From Lentibacillus daqui (lineage in GTDB: Bacteria > Bacillota > Bacilli > Bacillales > Amphibacillaceae): 64,000 nucleotides of DNA. This document shows positions 35,024 through 44,027 of the stretch, piece by piece. Below the pieces are notes generated by a model. That model saw only the letters and a list, made by a program, of their open reading frames with translations. It searched no databases and was not told the origin of the DNA. The translations under genes and the position numbers were made by a program. The stretch covers positions 806,001 through 870,000 of the forward strand of contig NZ_CP114176.1 of assembly GCF_027186265.1 (NCBI RefSeq), read 5' to 3'. How positions within the stretch are numbered: the first letter of the stretch is position 1; each line of letters begins with the position of its first letter.

Positions 35024-36689
35024 CCTGAATTATTCATACTTCTAACCAAAAAGATAAATGAAGCTTAGCCCTGGGTTATTTTCGTAAAATAAGATGGAAC
35101 CTTTCCAGAAATGGTTTGCTTAAACTAGAGATCCTTGAAAATCTCTAGTTTTTGGACATACGACTCCCTTGGTCTTACGATGGTTTTTTAAATGTGCTTA
35201 GAGAACAGCGGTATGGCCTCACTCTAATTGTAATCTTTGAATTCGCTGTAATACTTTCCAGAAAAACGATTGATACACAAAGCTGGAGGCTAATTTAAAG
35301 TAAAGAGATCGTCCTGACTTTACCAATTTACTGGCGACTTTAATGATTCTAGTTCGTATCGTTTGGATCCGCATGTTTTTCTGTTCTTCAGGAAAACAAA
35401 GCGTACGCATCCAATTCGTAAGGTTATAAGCTAACAAACTAAGCATCATTCTAACCTCATTGCATTCAAATTTATGGCTGCTCATGCGATCCAGGTTAAA
35501 CCCATTTTTGGATTCCTTGATATAATTCTCCATCGTTCCTCTTTTCTGGTAGGAATGAACAATATCTTTAGGAGAGAAGACATCAGTCAGGTTCGTTACA
35601 AAGAAAGCGTGCGTGAAAAACAATTCACCGGCCGGACGAACGGATTGGATGATCACTTTTCTTGGCTTGGACCATGATTTTGCCTGATACTCGGCTTCTT
35701 CATAATAGATTTCCGATTTTGTCACATCGGTTGGAACAGTGGAAGGGTGCAGCTCATCGGCAAGTCGCTGCAAATTAGGATTGGATTTCAAACGAATCAC
35801 ATAATAAACCGATTCATCCTCGCACAGTTCATATAGGCCCGGGACGGCGAAGCCACTGTCACCGCGCAGAAACGGGATGGTTTCAGGAAACTGCTCATTG
35901 TAATGGTTGATAACAGGCTCGATAAAATCCACCACGCCATTGGAAGTATAGACATTGCCTGGGCGTAGTTTTGCTTTCAAAAAATCGCCGGTGATACCGT
36001 CAAAAGCAACTAAAGGATGAAATCCAATGGTTCCATAATGCGTATTGAATGTTGCATCCTCCTGATCGCCATATGTATCTGCATGAGTGGAATCCAAATC
36101 CAGAATAATCGACTTGGCATTTCTATATTGATGCACCTTGTCTAAAAGTTCCTGGTTTGCCTGGTTTAATTGTTCCATCGATTCATCATCAAATCGTGGG
36201 AAAAGCCGGGATAAACTTGGTTGGGAAGCTAAAGCATCTGTTCCTACAACCTGCGTAAAGACAGGATCATTCGTTAATTGATCAGCTGCGTCATCTTCGG
36301 CATATCCAGCAATGATTTGATACATCTTTTGGCGAAGTAACTGTTCATTGGAGTGAACATAGTAACGTCGATCATCTTTAAGCTTTAAATGCTTTGTCAG
36401 CGTTGAGAAGAAGCCAATCTTTTCATCGAACTCTCGGAATAAGAGTTCACCTGTATCGGATGAAAGTGCACCACCATCGTTAGATAATTTGATTTGGCGA
36501 TTGAAATCTAGCGGTATTTGCGGTAAAGTAGCCAATATAAGAACCCCTTTCTGTTGGTTTTTGTTGGTACTTTAACTGTAACAGAAAATGGGTTCTTTTT
36601 TCATTTATTAGATGAATAAATGTTTTGGCTAAACCGACTGTCAGATAAGCATTTAAACTGTATTATAGAATTTCAGTGAATAATTCAGG
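35024..36689 (-). mobile_element. IS1380-family insertion sequence
   Basis: 1,666 bp with terminal inverted repeats CCTGAATTATTCA (left from 35024; the right end mirrors it, ending 36689). A 5-bp direct duplication ATAAA flanks it (35019-35023 and 36690-36694). One transposase gene is carried on the minus strand, and an internal hairpin (35122-35151, AAACTAGAGAT / ATCTCTAGTTT) may stop transcription at the transposase's 3' side. Intact ends and the target duplication show a fairly recent insertion between the DUF5058 pair and the amidase gene. Confidence 0.92.
35219..36535 (-). CDS. IS1380 family transposase (DDE type)
   Basis: 438 aa, full length for the family. Starts MATLPQIPLDFNRQIKLSND. 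The DDE catalytic core includes SIILDLDSTHADTYGDQEDA (first Asp), TIPFLRGDSGFAVPGLYELC (second Asp) and RGTMENYIKESKNGFNLDRM (Glu in the Y-x2-R-x3-E-x2-I-K-E pattern). The C-terminal part, LLAYNLTNWMRTLCFPEEQK, is typical. No frameshift or internal stop is visible, so the element could still be mobile. Confidence 0.95.
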   Translation of the reverse strand: MATLPQIPLDFNRQIKLSNDGGALSSDTGELLFREFDEKIGFFSTLTKHLKLKDDRRYYVHSNEQLLRQKMYQIIAGYAEDDAADQLTNDPVFTQVVGTDALASQPSLSRLFPRFDDESMEQLNQANQELLDKVHQYRNAKSIILDLDSTHADTYGDQEDATFNTHYGTIGFHPLVAFDGITGDFLKAKLRPGNVYTSNGVVDFIEPVINHYNEQFPETIPFLRGDSGFAVPGLYELCEDESVYYVIRLKSNPNLQRLADELHPSTVPTDVTKSEIYYEEAEYQAKSWSKPRKVIIQSVRPAGELFFTHAFFVTNLTDVFSPKDIVHSYQKRGTMENYIKESKNGFNLDRMSSHKFECNEVRMMLSLLAYNLTNWMRTLCFPEEQKNMRIQTIRTRIIKVASKLVKSGRSLYFKLASSFVYQSFFWKVLQRIQRLQLE

Positions 36690-36695
36690 ATAAAT

Positions 36696-36725
36696 TATTT
36701 ACGTAATATCTATTTACGTAATATC
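36696..36725. repeat. Perfect 15-nt tandem duplication beside IS1380
   Basis: TATTTACGTAATATC occurs twice in a row, immediately after the IS target duplication. It contains the palindrome TTACGTAA and lies downstream of the amidase stop. No function can be given. Confidence 0.7.
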
Positions 36726-36766
36726 GTAAATGACCCCTAGCTTAGTAGAAGTGAACCGAAAATGGA

Positions 36767-38203
36767 CTACATAGTTTCCCGGATACTTAATTGCGGACGT
36801 TTTTTACCATACCCTGTTGCTTTTTCGAATGCTTTGCCGATACGGAGAACCTCATAGTCTGCTTTGTACGGTCCTACTATTTGCATCCCCATCGGGAGCC
36901 CATCAGTTGTAAAACCACTGGGGATTGATAAAGCGGGGTTTCCAAGGGCTGAAATATAATAACAAGAACGCATCCAGTCCAGGTATGTCTCCATTTTAAC
37001 CCCATTAATTTCTGCTGGATATTCTATGTCAGCACTAAATGGAGGAACTTGACTAACTGGTAGTATGAGTGCATCATACTTTTTGAAAAATTCCCTAGCT
37101 TTATGATATAATTTATAACGCAATTTCTCAGCACGACCAATATCTATACCTTTTAGTTCCCTTCCTTTGTTAAAATTCCAGATAAAGCTTTCCTTCATGA
37201 AACTTTGATATTTATCGAATAGTTCAGCATAGGACATTTCGAATTCCCAGGCTCTGAAGACATGGAAAACTTCATCAGCCTCTGATAAATCAGGATAGTC
37301 CTCCTCTACTTGGCACCCTAGATCTTCAAAAACCTTTACCTGTTCCTGAACATTTTTTATTACCGAAGAATCTACAGGAAATAATCCTCCTAGATCTGTC
37401 GTCCATGCGATACGTAAGCCGGTGATATCATCATCAAATGGTTTTAAAAATTTTTCTCCAGTTTCTTCTATTGAAATAGGCGAACGGTTGTCATAACCGG
37501 CTATAATTGACATCATAAATGATGCATCTACAACACTTCGGGCGATTGGTCCTTGAACCCCTAATGTAGAGAAAAGAGCTGGTTTTGGATAGGCAGGTAC
37601 CCGTCCTGGTGAAGTTCTCATTCCTACCACATTATTAAAAGCTGCTGGATAACGGCAAGATCCGCCCATATCACTTCCATCCGCGAAAGGAATCATTCCG
37701 CTAGTAACAGCTGCTGCAGCACCTCCACTGCTTCCTCCTACAGTACGATTAAGATTGTAGGGGTTCCTCGTAACGCCAAAAACCTCATTAAATGTATGCG
37801 CCCCGGCTGCAAATTCAGGAGTATTAGTTTTACCAATAACTATGGCACCGGCAGCTTTTAATCGTTCAACTATAAGATCATCACTATTTGCAAAATTATC
37901 ACGGAGCGGATAAAATCCTTTAGTGGTTGGAAAGCCCTTTGCATTATGTGTATCTTTAATAGCAATTGGTAAACCATGGAGTGGCCCTATTGTTTCGCCG
38001 GTAGCAATTTTCTTATCAGCAGCATCTGCTTCTCTGAGTGCCCTTTCTTCATTAAGGGAAACGATCGCATTAACTTGTGGATTAATTCGATTAATTTGTT
38101 CCAAGTGTTCCTCAATAACCTCTCGCACAGTGAATTCACGTTTTCGTATAGATTCAGCAAGTTCATGTGCCGTTTGAAAACATAAATGAGTACTATTATC
38201 CAA
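36767..38203 (-). CDS. Amidase-signature family hydrolase
   Basis: 478 aa; TTG start at 38203 behind GGGGGAG. Amidase-signature enzyme with the Ser-Ser-Lys triad: Lys in LPIAIKDTHNAKG, the two Ser in TVGGSSGGAAAAVTSGMIPF and DGSDMGGSCRYPAAFNNVVG. It resembles GatA, but no gatC or gatB adjoins it and it lies in a catabolic region, so it is more likely an amide hydrolase giving a carboxylate and ammonia or an amine. Divergent from GntR no. 2; a GGTCGAC palindrome lies 46 bp in front of its start. Confidence 0.92.
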   Translation of the reverse strand: MDNSTHLCFQTAHELAESIRKREFTVREVIEEHLEQINRINPQVNAIVSLNEERALREADAADKKIATGETIGPLHGLPIAIKDTHNAKGFPTTKGFYPLRDNFANSDDLIVERLKAAGAIVIGKTNTPEFAAGAHTFNEVFGVTRNPYNLNRTVGGSSGGAAAAVTSGMIPFADGSDMGGSCRYPAAFNNVVGMRTSPGRVPAYPKPALFSTLGVQGPIARSVVDASFMMSIIAGYDNRSPISIEETGEKFLKPFDDDITGLRIAWTTDLGGLFPVDSSVIKNVQEQVKVFEDLGCQVEEDYPDLSEADEVFHVFRAWEFEMSYAELFDKYQSFMKESFIWNFNKGRELKGIDIGRAEKLRYKLYHKAREFFKKYDALILPVSQVPPFSADIEYPAEINGVKMETYLDWMRSCYYISALGNPALSIPSGFTTDGLPMGMQIVGPYKADYEVLRIGKAFEKATGYGKKRPQLSIRETM

Positions 38204-38248
38204 TTTAAAACTCCCCCTCTCTAAGATTAAAAACTTAAAGATTCATGC

Positions 38249-38263
38249 GGTCGACAGACGACC
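38249..38263. promoter_or_regulatory. GntR-type operator GGTCGACAGACGACC
   Basis: Perfect 5-bp arms (GGTCG / CGACC) in the amidase-gntR divergent region, placed just downstream of a TATACT-like -10 of the amidase promoter. Matches the operators at 31860 and 39292. Confidence 0.65.
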
Positions 38264-38390
38264 AAAAAGTATATATAATGATATTGTATAGAACTATTCT
38301 GACATTTGCAACTAGTTTTTGTTAAATGAATAGGTTTATTTTTAAGGTTTACGTATTTAATAGTCCATAAAAACTCAAACACGGTATTTA

Positions 38391-38419
38391 TTGCGATTAC
38401 AGCCTCGGTATACTATAAT
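38391..38419 (+). promoter_or_regulatory. Promoter of GntR no. 2
   Basis: TTGCGA (38391-38396), 17-nt spacer, TATAAT (38414-38419), 38 bp before the start codon. Confidence 0.55.
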
Positions 38420-38456
38420 AAAAGAACAAATGTGTTGGTTAGGCAGGTGGTAAAAT

Positions 38457-39098
38457 ATGGACGGTAAACAATCTACACCAAATATTTCCCTATCACATAT
38501 AATAGCTGAGGAGATTACACATCAAATTATTTCCGGCAAATTAAAACCGGGAGAGAAGGTTAGTGAGTATGATTTTGCCGAGAATTTTGGGACGAGTAGA
38601 GCGCCGGTGCGTGAAGCTATATTTTTGCTGACAGTGGAAGGCTTAGTAGAGAGAATTCCGCGAAAAGGCGCGGTTGTAAAAGGTTATACAAAAGAAGAAA
38701 TTAAGGATATTTGTGAAATCCGGACAATCTTGGAAGATCTTGCAATGAAAAGAATCAAAGCACATGGCGTTGACCATGAAATTCTTAAACAGATTAAAAA
38801 TTTAATATCCCTAATGACCATGGCTACCGAAGATCAGACAGAATACACTCGTCTTAATCAGGAACTTCATAGGTGTATAATCAAAATGAGTCAAAGTAAT
38901 GTAATTAATGATATGTATTGGAAATTAGGAAGGCCATTACTCGCATTACAACGGATTTCTTTCTTAGAAGAAAAACATATTAAAAAATCATTAGAAGAGC
39001 ATAAATTAATTTTTGAATTATTATCCGAGAACTCAATAGACGCTGCCAATGTAATACTAGAGAAACATAATTTAGACGTGATAACGAGAATAATGTAG
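38457..39098 (+). CDS. GntR-family transcriptional regulator, FCD type, no. 2
   Basis: 213 aa; ATG 38457 with CAGGTGGT upstream. N-terminal winged HTH (SHIIAEEITHQIISGKLKPG, EYDFAENFGTSRAPVREAIF, LTVEGLVERIPRKGAVVKGY). C-terminal FCD domain (EEIKDICEIRTILEDLAMKR, RLNQELHRCIIKMSQSN). It is divergent from the amidase gene and 228 bp before the crotonase-CoA-transferase pair. Both flanking promoters carry a GGTCGAC palindrome, so this protein is the most likely one to bind the motif (inference). Its effector is probably a carboxylate or CoA ester of the pathway. Confidence 0.92.
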   Translation: MDGKQSTPNISLSHIIAEEITHQIISGKLKPGEKVSEYDFAENFGTSRAPVREAIFLLTVEGLVERIPRKGAVVKGYTKEEIKDICEIRTILEDLAMKRIKAHGVDHEILKQIKNLISLMTMATEDQTEYTRLNQELHRCIIKMSQSNVINDMYWKLGRPLLALQRISFLEEKHIKKSLEEHKLIFELLSENSIDAANVILEKHNLDVITRIM

Positions 39099-39126
39099 TG
39101 TATTTATTTTAATCCCTCATTTTAAA

Positions 39127-39160
39127 GCTTTCCAAATTAAAAAATCTGGAAGGTTTTTTT
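39127..39160 (+). terminator. Rho-independent terminator of GntR no. 2
   Basis: CTTTCCA / TGGAAGG stem (one G-T pair) with an A-rich loop, followed by seven T. Confidence 0.7.
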
Positions 39161-39253
39161 ATTTAGCTAATTCTATTTTAGCAATAATTTAAATAAACCC
39201 CACAAACTTATACCTCTTACAACTGAAAAATTCTTAAGGTTTGAAATTTCCGA

Positions 39254-39306
39254 TTGAAATAATAATTTCGAAGGTGTATAATACATAAAAAGGTCGACTG
39301 TCGACT
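39254..39306 (+). promoter_or_regulatory. Promoter and GntR operator of the crotonase-CoA-transferase operon
   Basis: TTGAAA (39254-39259), 17-nt spacer, TATAAT (39277-39282), then the near-perfect palindrome GGTCGACTGTCGACT (39292-39306) at the start-site position. A repressor bound there would block transcription. Confidence 0.72.
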
Positions 39307-39326
39307 TAATGCTGAGGAGGGGTAGA

Positions 39327-40124
39327 ATGAAGGTAACAATTAGTCGGTTTGAAACTGAGGGGAAAATTACGCTTCAAGAAAGTGGCGGACTGGCAATTGT
39401 AACAATGCACCGTCCAAAATTGAAAAATGCAATGACAAATGGTATGTGGCTAGAATTATCTGAAGTAGCTAAGCAAATTGTTAAGAATCCTAAAAATAAG
39501 GTTGTTCTTTTAAAAGGAAATAAAGGACAATTTACTGCAGGATCAGATATTAAGCAATTTAGCCAACTATCGATTAATGAGGCAAATGATGCTTTTAAAT
39601 CAATGGAAGAGGCTATATCATCGTTTGAGAAATTGCCTTTGCCAACAATTGCTCTTATTAATGGACCTGCAATGGGGGCAGGCTTTGAATTAGCTCTTGC
39701 ATGCGACCTTCGAATAGGTACGAAAGATATAAAAATGGGAATGCCTGTCGGTCGACTGGGAATTACATTAAATAAACAATTTGTAAATAGAATAATAAAT
39801 TTTATTGGCAAAAGCAGAACTTTGGATTTGGTATATACCGGAAGACTTATTGATGCTAATGAAGGTTTACAGTGGGGGTTACTAAACTACTTAATAGCGG
39901 AGGATAAGGATATTGTACATTATGGCTTAACAATAGCCCAAAAAATAATGGAACAATCTCCAGCTTCATTACTTGCAGTTAAGCGGTCAGCCGCCTATTC
40001 TTTACCAAACTATTCTATACCATGGGATTCTGAAGTAAGTAAAAGTGTAGATCCTTACGATTTTCCTGAAGGGGTTCAGGCCTTTTTAGAAAAAAGAAAA
40101 CCAAATTTTAAAAGGAGAGTTTAG
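39327..40124 (+). CDS. Enoyl-CoA hydratase/isomerase (crotonase) family protein, no. 2
   Basis: 265 aa; ATG 39327 with GAGGAGGGG upstream. Crotonase fold: MHRPKLKNAMTNGMWLELSE, KGQFTAGSDIKQFSQLS, GPAMGAGFELALACDLRIGT. The first hydratase Glu is kept (GAGFELA), but the second position reads GMPVGRLGITLN with no Glu. The reaction may therefore be isomerisation, racemisation or another step on an acyl-CoA rather than simple hydration. It starts the operon with the CoA-transferase 1 bp downstream and is under the GGTCGAC operator. Confidence 0.9.
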   Translation: MKVTISRFETEGKITLQESGGLAIVTMHRPKLKNAMTNGMWLELSEVAKQIVKNPKNKVVLLKGNKGQFTAGSDIKQFSQLSINEANDAFKSMEEAISSFEKLPLPTIALINGPAMGAGFELALACDLRIGTKDIKMGMPVGRLGITLNKQFVNRIINFIGKSRTLDLVYTGRLIDANEGLQWGLLNYLIAEDKDIVHYGLTIAQKIMEQSPASLLAVKRSAAYSLPNYSIPWDSEVSKSVDPYDFPEGVQAFLEKRKPNFKRRV

Positions 40125-40125
40125 T

Positions 40126-41337
40126 ATGATGCTGCCATTAGAAGGAATTAAAGTGATTGACCTAACTCGAATCTTAAGTGGACCGTTTTGTACGATGACC
40201 TTAGCCGACTTAGGTGCTGATGTTATTAAAATTGAAAGGCCTTCCGGTGATGATACAAGACAGTGGGGACCGCCTTTTGTAGAAGATGAGAGCGCTTATT
40301 TCCTTAGTGTCAACCGAAATAAAAAAAGTGTAGTTCTTGATTTAAAAAAAGAAAAAGGAAAGGAAATTTTAAAAGATTTAATTAAAGACGCAGATGTAGT
40401 TGTAGAAAATTTCCGACCAGGGACTATGGATAAACTTGGAATCGGGTATGAGGAATTAAAGAAAATAAATCCGCGAATTATCCTTGCATCTATCTCGGGT
40501 TTTGGACAAAGTGGTTCATACGCTCAAAAGCCCGGTTACGATGTGTTAGCCCAAGGAATGGGAGGTTTAATGTCGGTTACTGGTGACCCGAGTGGAACTC
40601 CAGTAAAAGCTGGGTATTCTGTTGCAGATATAGGTGCAGGCATGTGGGCTATTATTGGAATTTTAACATCGTTATGGGAGAGACAACGATCGGGAGAAGG
40701 ACAATGGATCGATGCCGCATTGCTAGATACAATGATATCTTGGCAAACTTATCTTGCAGGTAACTATTTTGCAACAGATAAGAATCCCAAACCATTAGGG
40801 GGAGCCCATCCTAATATTGTCCCATATCAAGTATTTAATGCTTCGGACGGTTACTTTGTTCTAGCGGTTGGTAATGACAGTCTTTGGGACAAATTTGTTG
40901 AGACCATGAAAATGGAAAGTCTAAGAGAACCGAAATTCAAAACAAACCCTGACCGTATAAAAAATAGGGAGTTACTTATTTCAATTTTGAACGATGTATT
41001 TATCACAAGGACGAAAAATGAATGGGTCGAACTATTTGAATACTCCGGAATACCATGTGGACCAGTAAACAATTTTTCGGACATATTAAACGATCATCAT
41101 GTAAAAGAAAGAGAGATGGTAGTTGAAACGAATCATCCAACACTAGGATTACTTCGTCAGTTGGGCATACCAGTGAAACTATCTAGAACACCTGGAAAAA
41201 TAACGAGTACCCCGCCGGAGCAAGGAGAGCATAGTGAGGAAATACTAAAACGAATTGGTTATAACGAAGAACAAATTCAATCGTTTATAGAAGAAGGTGT
41301 TACTTCCATACCGGAGAAAAACTCTAGCACAGTTTAA
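40126..41337 (+). CDS. Family III CoA-transferase (CaiB/BaiF), no. 2
   Basis: 403 aa; ATG 40126, two bases after the crotonase stop, behind AAAGGAGAG. Signature segments IKVIDLTRILSGPFCTMTLA, ADVIKIERPSGDDTRQWGPP, FLSVNRNKKSVVLDLKKEKG and SGFGQSGSYAQKPGYDVLAQ, and the substrate-side GGLMSVTGDPSGTPVKAG. Paralogue of the gene at 26980. With its crotonase partner it looks like a two-step module: CoA activation of an acid, then change at carbons 2 or 3. Confidence 0.92.
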   Translation: MMLPLEGIKVIDLTRILSGPFCTMTLADLGADVIKIERPSGDDTRQWGPPFVEDESAYFLSVNRNKKSVVLDLKKEKGKEILKDLIKDADVVVENFRPGTMDKLGIGYEELKKINPRIILASISGFGQSGSYAQKPGYDVLAQGMGGLMSVTGDPSGTPVKAGYSVADIGAGMWAIIGILTSLWERQRSGEGQWIDAALLDTMISWQTYLAGNYFATDKNPKPLGGAHPNIVPYQVFNASDGYFVLAVGNDSLWDKFVETMKMESLREPKFKTNPDRIKNRELLISILNDVFITRTKNEWVELFEYSGIPCGPVNNFSDILNDHHVKEREMVVETNHPTLGLLRQLGIPVKLSRTPGKITSTPPEQGEHSEEILKRIGYNEEQIQSFIEEGVTSIPEKNSSTV

Positions 41338-41458
41338 CTTATAAATGCGTGGTCTAACTCCCCTGTTTTTGGAAGTTACAGTCCTATCATGTTATGTGTA
41401 AAGTTACTGTAGTTTTATTTTTTTCTAATAACCTTACGTAAAGGGTGGAAAAATTTTT

Positions 41459-42262
41459 ATGGAAATATTTGCTTTAACCGGTCCAAGTGGCACGGGTAAA
41501 AGTACGAGTGCATTGTCTTATGCATATGAAAAAGATATTCCAGCAATTATAGATGATGGATTGTTGATTTTTCATGGCAAAAGGGTATCCGGAACATCAG
41601 CCAAATTCGAGAAAAATATGATTACTGCAGTGAAACGTGCAACATTTTATTTTGGGGATCATGCTGAGGAAATTAAGAGGGCAATACAGTTCTATAAAAT
41701 TGACAAAATCTTAATAATAGGAACCTCTACCAAAATGGTGAACTTAATTGCTTTAAAACTTCAGCTTGGTAAAATTGATCATTATATTGAGGTTAAGGAT
41801 ATTCGTAAACCAAGTGAAATTAGTTTAGCGAAGTTTACTAGAAATACTAAAGGGGACCACTTAATGCCGATACCCTATCTGCAGGTTGAGCAAAGTTTTT
41901 TTAAGAAAATAATAAAAAGAGGAGTTAAAATTTTTTCACCCAAAAGAGAGGTTGTTGGAGAAACAACCATTGTTCGTCCGAATTTTCATAAAGACTCTTT
42001 AATTATTAGTGACAAGGTTTTTAAAAATATTGTTCTGAATGTTTGCTTCTCTTATGCTGAGGTTGCCTCATGTGATAAGGTTTTGATTGAATTAGAAAAT
42101 TCACCCGTTATTAATGTAGAATTAAAACTTTACTACTTAAAAACTATTGATAACATGATAGGTACCATTAAAAAAATTCAGCAAGGTATCAGCCGAAGCT
42201 TCAATACTCATCTAGGGTTAGAATTAGATTCTATTGACGTCTGTATAACTAAGTTGGTTTAA
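41459..42262 (+). CDS. P-loop protein fused to an Asp23-like C-terminal domain
   Basis: 267 aa; ATG 41459 with AAGGGTGG upstream. Residues 8-16 are a Walker A motif (GPSGTGKST), followed by IPAIIDDGLLIFHGKRVSGT and KRATFYFGDHAEEIKRAIQF. The C-terminal ~80 residues (VFKNIVLNVCFSYAEVASCD, LKLYYLKTIDNMIGTIKKIQ, LGLELDSIDVCITKLV) look like an Asp23/Gls24 domain. The architecture is known from Clostridia-like genomes but has no assigned role to my knowledge. ATP or GTP binding is likely and membrane-stress or scaffold roles are only guesses. It sits alone between the CoA-transferase and a YfcC transporter. Confidence 0.75.
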   Translation: MEIFALTGPSGTGKSTSALSYAYEKDIPAIIDDGLLIFHGKRVSGTSAKFEKNMITAVKRATFYFGDHAEEIKRAIQFYKIDKILIIGTSTKMVNLIALKLQLGKIDHYIEVKDIRKPSEISLAKFTRNTKGDHLMPIPYLQVEQSFFKKIIKRGVKIFSPKREVVGETTIVRPNFHKDSLIISDKVFKNIVLNVCFSYAEVASCDKVLIELENSPVINVELKLYYLKTIDNMIGTIKKIQQGISRSFNTHLGLELDSIDVCITKLV

Positions 42263-42415
42263 AAAATGCGTTCTATTTTAAAACTTTGTCATGTCTTTTT
42301 TTCTCTTTTGTACGTTTAATAAGCCACCCTTCGTACCAAAAGAAATAGTGTATGACTTTTAGCATTTAGACCATCCATATAATTATCGGAAAAATAAGAG
42401 GTAGGTGAAGGTGAT

Positions 42416-43852
42416 ATGGGTCTTGAAATTAAGAAAATAAATCCGCAAGAAAAAACTAAAAAAAGAAAGAAAATTGCAATGCCAGATGTATTTGTAATTA
42501 TTTTTTGCTTTTTACTGTTAGCGTTTCTTTCCTCTTATATTCTTCCTTCAGGTACGTATGAAAGGATAGAAAAAGATGGTATTACACAGGTAGTCCCCGG
42601 TAGTTTTCATTATGTTGATGCAGAATCGATTTCTATTTTGGATATATTTTCATCTATTCCACAGGGGCTTATTGATTCGGCAGGCATAGTATTTTTGATT
42701 TTAATAGTTGGTGGAATAGTTGCCGTTATTGAATCAACCGGTGCGATAGATGCAGGTATACATAGCCTTATTCAGAAAACAAATGGGAACTATAATGTAT
42801 TGATTCTCACTTTTTGCACGATATTTGCTGTGATTTCATCAGTAGGCATTACAGTTAACGGAGTTATTGCGTTTGTGCCAATTGGACTTGTGATTGCTCG
42901 TTCTTTAAAATTAGATCCCATGGTAGCTGTGGCGATGGTTTTTCTAGGCGCATATGCAGGTTGGGCTGGAGGTGTATTTGACCCAACTGTTACAGTACTT
43001 GGACAACAGATAGCAGAGCTTCCGTTATTTTCCGGGTACATGTTTCGTATCTGTATATTTGTAGTTTTTGTAACTATTACTATTTTGTATATTTGCTCAT
43101 ATGCTAAGAAAATAAGGAAGAGCCCAGAGAAAAGTTTGGTGGGGATAAATCCGTTTTCTCAATTATCATTAGAGGAAGAAGGAAGTCAGCAAGAGGAAAA
43201 GTTTACTATTCAACATACGATAATCATTCTTTTGTTCTTCTCAACTATAGGGTTTTACCTTTTTGGCGTATTTAATTTTGATTGGTCAATTAATGAGCTT
43301 TCGGCAATATTTATTTTGCTTGGTGTAGTTATCGCTTTGATTAGTAAGATTACACCTAACCAATTTGTTGATCGATTTATGAAAGGTGCTATTAGGGTCA
43401 TATACGGCGCATTAATAGTCGGGATGGCTCGTGCAGTTGTTATATTATTGGAAGATGGTCAGATTATAGATACAATTGTTAATGGTGTATCTTCATCATT
43501 AGGTGGCTTTTCACCGTTAGTATCAATGCAACTTCTTTATGTGTTTAATTTTATATTTAATGGGCTAATTACTTCGGGGACGGGACAGGCTGCAATTGTT
43601 ATGCCACTTATGGTACCTATAGGGGATATGTTGGATGTTACAAGGCAAGCAACATTTATAACATTTAAATTAGGGGATGCTGTCACAAATATTTTTACAC
43701 CATTAAGTGGAACATTAATGGCATGCCTGGCGATCGCAAAAGTACCATTTGGAAAATGGATGAAATTTGCTTTTCCATTATTAATTATGTGGATAATAGC
43801 TGGAGCTATTTTTGTAGCTATAGCAGTTTTAACAAATTATGGACCATATTAA
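42416..43852 (+). CDS. YfcC family transporter (DcuC-type C4-dicarboxylate/amino acid carrier superfamily)
   Basis: 478 aa; ATG 42416 with GGTGAAGGTG upstream. Basic N-terminus, then ~12 membrane helices: MPDVFVIIFCFLLLAFLSSY, the GTYER segment, FLILIVGGIVAVIESTGAID, FLGAYAGWAGGVFDPTVTVL and NGLITSGTGQAAIVMPLMVP. Members are annotated as dicarboxylate, basic amino acid or peptide carriers, and few have been tested. The two M20 peptidases that follow suggest import of a dipeptide-like or acylated amino acid. Confidence 0.88.
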   Translation: MGLEIKKINPQEKTKKRKKIAMPDVFVIIFCFLLLAFLSSYILPSGTYERIEKDGITQVVPGSFHYVDAESISILDIFSSIPQGLIDSAGIVFLILIVGGIVAVIESTGAIDAGIHSLIQKTNGNYNVLILTFCTIFAVISSVGITVNGVIAFVPIGLVIARSLKLDPMVAVAMVFLGAYAGWAGGVFDPTVTVLGQQIAELPLFSGYMFRICIFVVFVTITILYICSYAKKIRKSPEKSLVGINPFSQLSLEEEGSQQEEKFTIQHTIIILLFFSTIGFYLFGVFNFDWSINELSAIFILLGVVIALISKITPNQFVDRFMKGAIRVIYGALIVGMARAVVILLEDGQIIDTIVNGVSSSLGGFSPLVSMQLLYVFNFIFNGLITSGTGQAAIVMPLMVPIGDMLDVTRQATFITFKLGDAVTNIFTPLSGTLMACLAIAKVPFGKWMKFAFPLLIMWIIAGAIFVAIAVLTNYGPY

Positions 43853-44027
43853 AATATAATATTCATTCCAAAATTGTAAGCAGATATTTCTTTATCTTCC
43901 CCCTAAAGGAAAAATTTATTGCCATGATAGTGTTCTGTTTTCTAATAACGAGTTTTTGAGAAATTAAAAGAAAATAAACAAATTATGGAGCCATTTTTAA
44001 TAATTATTTGAGAGTGAGGGATTAAGG

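Noticed and set aside
36767..38203. GatA subunit of the tRNA amidotransferase
   Set aside because: No gatB or gatC nearby and a catabolic context with a GntR operator; a free amidase is more likely.
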